DNA from: Chitinophagaceae bacterium
GTDB lineage: Bacteria > Bacteroidota > Bacteroidia > Chitinophagales > Chitinophagaceae
Assembly (NCBI GenBank): GCA_019638615.1
Contig: JAHBTL010000015.1
Span: 62,001-126,000, forward strand
Reading direction: 5' to 3'
DNA: 64,000 nucleotides
Shown here: piece after piece, positions 62,468 through 64,000 of the stretch
How positions within the stretch are numbered: the stretch's first letter is position 1
Layout: every line of letters starts with the position of its first letter
The notes under the pieces: model-generated
Seen by the model: the letters and a program-made list of their open reading frames with translations, nothing else
Told to the model about the DNA's origin: nothing
Database searches by the model: none
Translations under genes and position numbers: made by a program

Positions 62468-63301
62468 ATGCCTTACGAAAAATTATTGGTTTCAATCAAC
62501 ACCATTGCTCTTGTATCAACTGCTTCTATCTTTTTTTCATCCTGTATTGAAACTAAATCTGTATTCCACTATGCATATGCCCCCTTAACAGCCAACGCAC
62601 CTTTTTTGAAGGAGAAGGATGAACTTCAGTTTACTACACATGTAATGACCGGTGAGAGAAACGATGACGCCGACAAGGGTGGCATTATTGGAGTGAACAT
62701 AAAAGGCGCCTATGCTTTATCAAACCATATTGGTGTGATGGCATCTTATTCAGCTGCCAACGAAAAAGAAGTATACAATTTTAGTAACGGAGCCACAACG
62801 CTTAAACACAAAAGAAAATTCGCAGAAGCCGCAATAGGCTATTTTATAGCAGCTGACCAGAGAAAAAGACTGTACTTTGATATATATGCCGGTTATGGAA
62901 CAGGCAGCAACAATATTTATTATGTTGGGTATAATAATTTTCACAGGAGTGATGTGGGCAGGTTCTTTATTCAATCGGGGATATCGCTTGTAAAAAACGA
63001 ATTCAGGCTCACCGGTTTTTTGCGTACCTCTTTTCTTTCTTTCAAAAACATTGAAACGAACTATACTGAAGAGGAGCTAAGGCATTATGATGTACGTTTA
63101 TATGGACTGGAGAAGGAAAAAATCACCTCCCTGGAGCCTACTTTTGCTTTGCAGTTCCCGGTATCTAAATTAAAATGGTTGCGCGGTCACGCGCAGGTAG
63201 GTGCGGCTATTTTGCTTAACGCTCCCGACTTGCATTACCGGGAGGTTTTAGGTGGCATTGGAATTACAATAGTACCACCTGTTGCTTCCAAAAAGAAGTG
63301 A
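62468..63301 (+). CDS. Lipoprotein with outer-membrane beta-barrel-like sequence
   Basis: A 277-residue lipoprotein. The ATG at 62468 gives a signal sequence with lipobox FSSC. The mature part has alternating hydrophobic and polar strands (GIIGVNIKGAYALSNHIGVM, RLYFDIYAGYGTGSNNIYYV, FFIQSGISLVKNEFRLTG) like a small beta-barrel. The 33-bp longer frame adds no recognisable residues. Function unknown; probably an outer-membrane protein. It is convergent with the gene at the right edge. Confidence 0.68.
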   Translation: MPYEKLLVSINTIALVSTASIFFSSCIETKSVFHYAYAPLTANAPFLKEKDELQFTTHVMTGERNDDADKGGIIGVNIKGAYALSNHIGVMASYSAANEKEVYNFSNGATTLKHKRKFAEAAIGYFIAADQRKRLYFDIYAGYGTGSNNIYYVGYNNFHRSDVGRFFIQSGISLVKNEFRLTGFLRTSFLSFKNIETNYTEEELRHYDVRLYGLEKEKITSLEPTFALQFPVSKLKWLRGHAQVGAAILLNAPDLHYREVLGGIGITIVPPVASKKK

Positions 63302-63322
63302 CCTTTACTGGATCGTCCCGGA

Positions 63323-64000
63323 TTATCCAATTTTAAGTGCGGTTACTTTGGTCCTGAACTGGTTAAAAAATTTACTCCGCTCTTTTTCTCCTGTGCGGCT
63401 AATAAGTGCAGAGCGGGTAAGCAGGTTGTTGTACGCATGAAACGTTTTTGTTACAAACTTTTCATTATTGCAAATTAGATAACTCAGTATGTTGTATGTT
63501 ATCATGGCTATCTTTTCATCATCCAGCTCCAGGAGAATAGTGTTGTTTCCCAAAATCAATTCATTCACATAAAAATCAATACGGCCCTGTTTGACTTCTG
63601 AACCGGGCATGTATTTTAATCCTTGTTCTGCCTGCAACTGGAGATGATCTATCATCTTCAAAAAAGAATCGGTTACGGCACTAAAGTCAGACTGCGTTTT
63701 AAAAATGCCCGCATCTCTGTAATAAGACAATTGATTGATTGTACTGTGTATGCTCTCCAGGTTCCATAATTCTACCGAGTGCATTTCATTGTGCATCTGT
63801 AATATCTTTTGCCCAAGGTCAAAACACTCTTCAAAATGATGGCATTCTATTGAAAACTGTTGATTGGCAAAAGATGATAAATTATTAATTGTTCTCGACC
63901 AGAAGAAAACCTTGAATGCAGCAATTTCAGGAAACAGGAAAAAATACCAGAACGGAACATCTTTACATAAATAGAAAATATCTCGTTTCTTAAACCTGCC
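63323..64000 (-). CDS. Unknown protein, 3' part (runs off right edge)
   Basis: The frame stays open from the stop at 63323 to the window edge, at least 225 codons. The N-terminus is missing. The visible start region contains CKDVPFWYFFLFPEIAAF and is hydrophobic; the remainder is helical and without recognised motif, ending FFNQFRTKVTALKIG. It is not a known family to me. An internal Met at 63796 should not be taken as the start. Confidence 0.55.
   Translation of the reverse strand, partial: GRFKKRDIFYLCKDVPFWYFFLFPEIAAFKVFFWSRTINNLSSFANQQFSIECHHFEECFDLGQKILQMHNEMHSVELWNLESIHSTINQLSYYRDAGIFKTQSDFSAVTDSFLKMIDHLQLQAEQGLKYMPGSEVKQGRIDFYVNELILGNNTILLELDDEKIAMITYNILSYLICNNEKFVTKTFHAYNNLLTRSALISRTGEKERSKFFNQFRTKVTALKIG

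Noticed and set aside
1-64000. tRNA or rRNA genes
   Set aside because: I examined the spacers by eye and found no cloverleaf or rRNA-like segment. A tRNAscan run would be decisive.

Overview
The window looks like chromosomal DNA of a member of the Bacteroidota, most likely family Chitinophagaceae. This is inferred from gene content, not from a database search. Supporting signs are two kinds of type IX secretion sorting tail (a type A 'YPNPF...' tail and a CHU_C/gliding-type tail), many 'SC-K-K' lipoproteins, a LytTR two-component pair, a Bat-type MoxR/DUF58/VWA cluster, dodecin, and -7 boxes of the form TAnnTTTG in front of several genes. Shine-Dalgarno sequences are mostly weak. I found no tRNA, rRNA, CRISPR array, transposase, integrase or phage gene.

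Region by region. 1-3901 (-): a LutABC lactate-oxidation operon running into a secreted esterase and a sulfatase cut by the window edge. 4129-9539: a membrane transglutaminase-like protein, a JmjC/cupin protein, a KefB-type antiporter with a stress-protein-like tail, ClpS and an EcsC-family protein. 9572-14058 (-): PriA, then a GMC oxidoreductase with a Tat-signal small subunit. 14373-26259: a surface and secretion region with two acyltransferase-3 membrane proteins, a 2261-residue secreted esterase with FN3, PA14 and a triplicated unknown module, and a 671-residue CHU_C protein. 26404-32668: a lipocalin-like lipoprotein, an SprT-like protein, the DUF177-rpmF-plsX housekeeping operon, a helical-repeat protein, and a 990-bp spacer holding a candidate small RNA and GC-rich palindromes. 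32668-39878 (+): RlmD, two rhomboids (the second lacking the catalytic His), an EEP-fold membrane protein, CysS, an HhH-GPD glycosylase and a TetR regulator. 40099-45195: a NUMOD4/HNH/HTH protein facing a Ser/Thr phosphorylation module made of FHA-protease, PP2C phosphatase and membrane kinase. 45533-47206: ArfB and a secreted cyanophycinase-like peptidase.

The most unusual stretch is 47219-53427. A 24-bp perfect direct repeat brackets 6.2 kb that carries a TPR histidine kinase and LytTR regulator (-), then a secreted lipocalin-like protein, an OmpA-domain protein and two lipoproteins (+). The intergenic leader between the regulator and its divergent target is present twice, about 87 percent identical, and the second copy sits in front of the first lipoprotein. 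The last gene of the string appears to be cut by a 174-bp palindromic MITE-like element.

53447-64000: Dtd, a MoxR-DUF58-BatD-like-BatA operon (no batB/C/E follows) with a 3 x 21-bp tandem repeat inside it, an MsbA-like ABC exporter, dodecin, a small secreted protein, a Tat-exported Gfo/Idh/MocA oxidoreductase, a lipoprotein/barrel-like protein, and an unknown gene running off the right edge.

Common themes are envelope and secretion functions, polysaccharide handling, and phospho-signalling linked to the periplasm. All functions are read from motifs by eye. Starts were moved from the longest frame to the first start that fits a signal peptide or family N-terminus.
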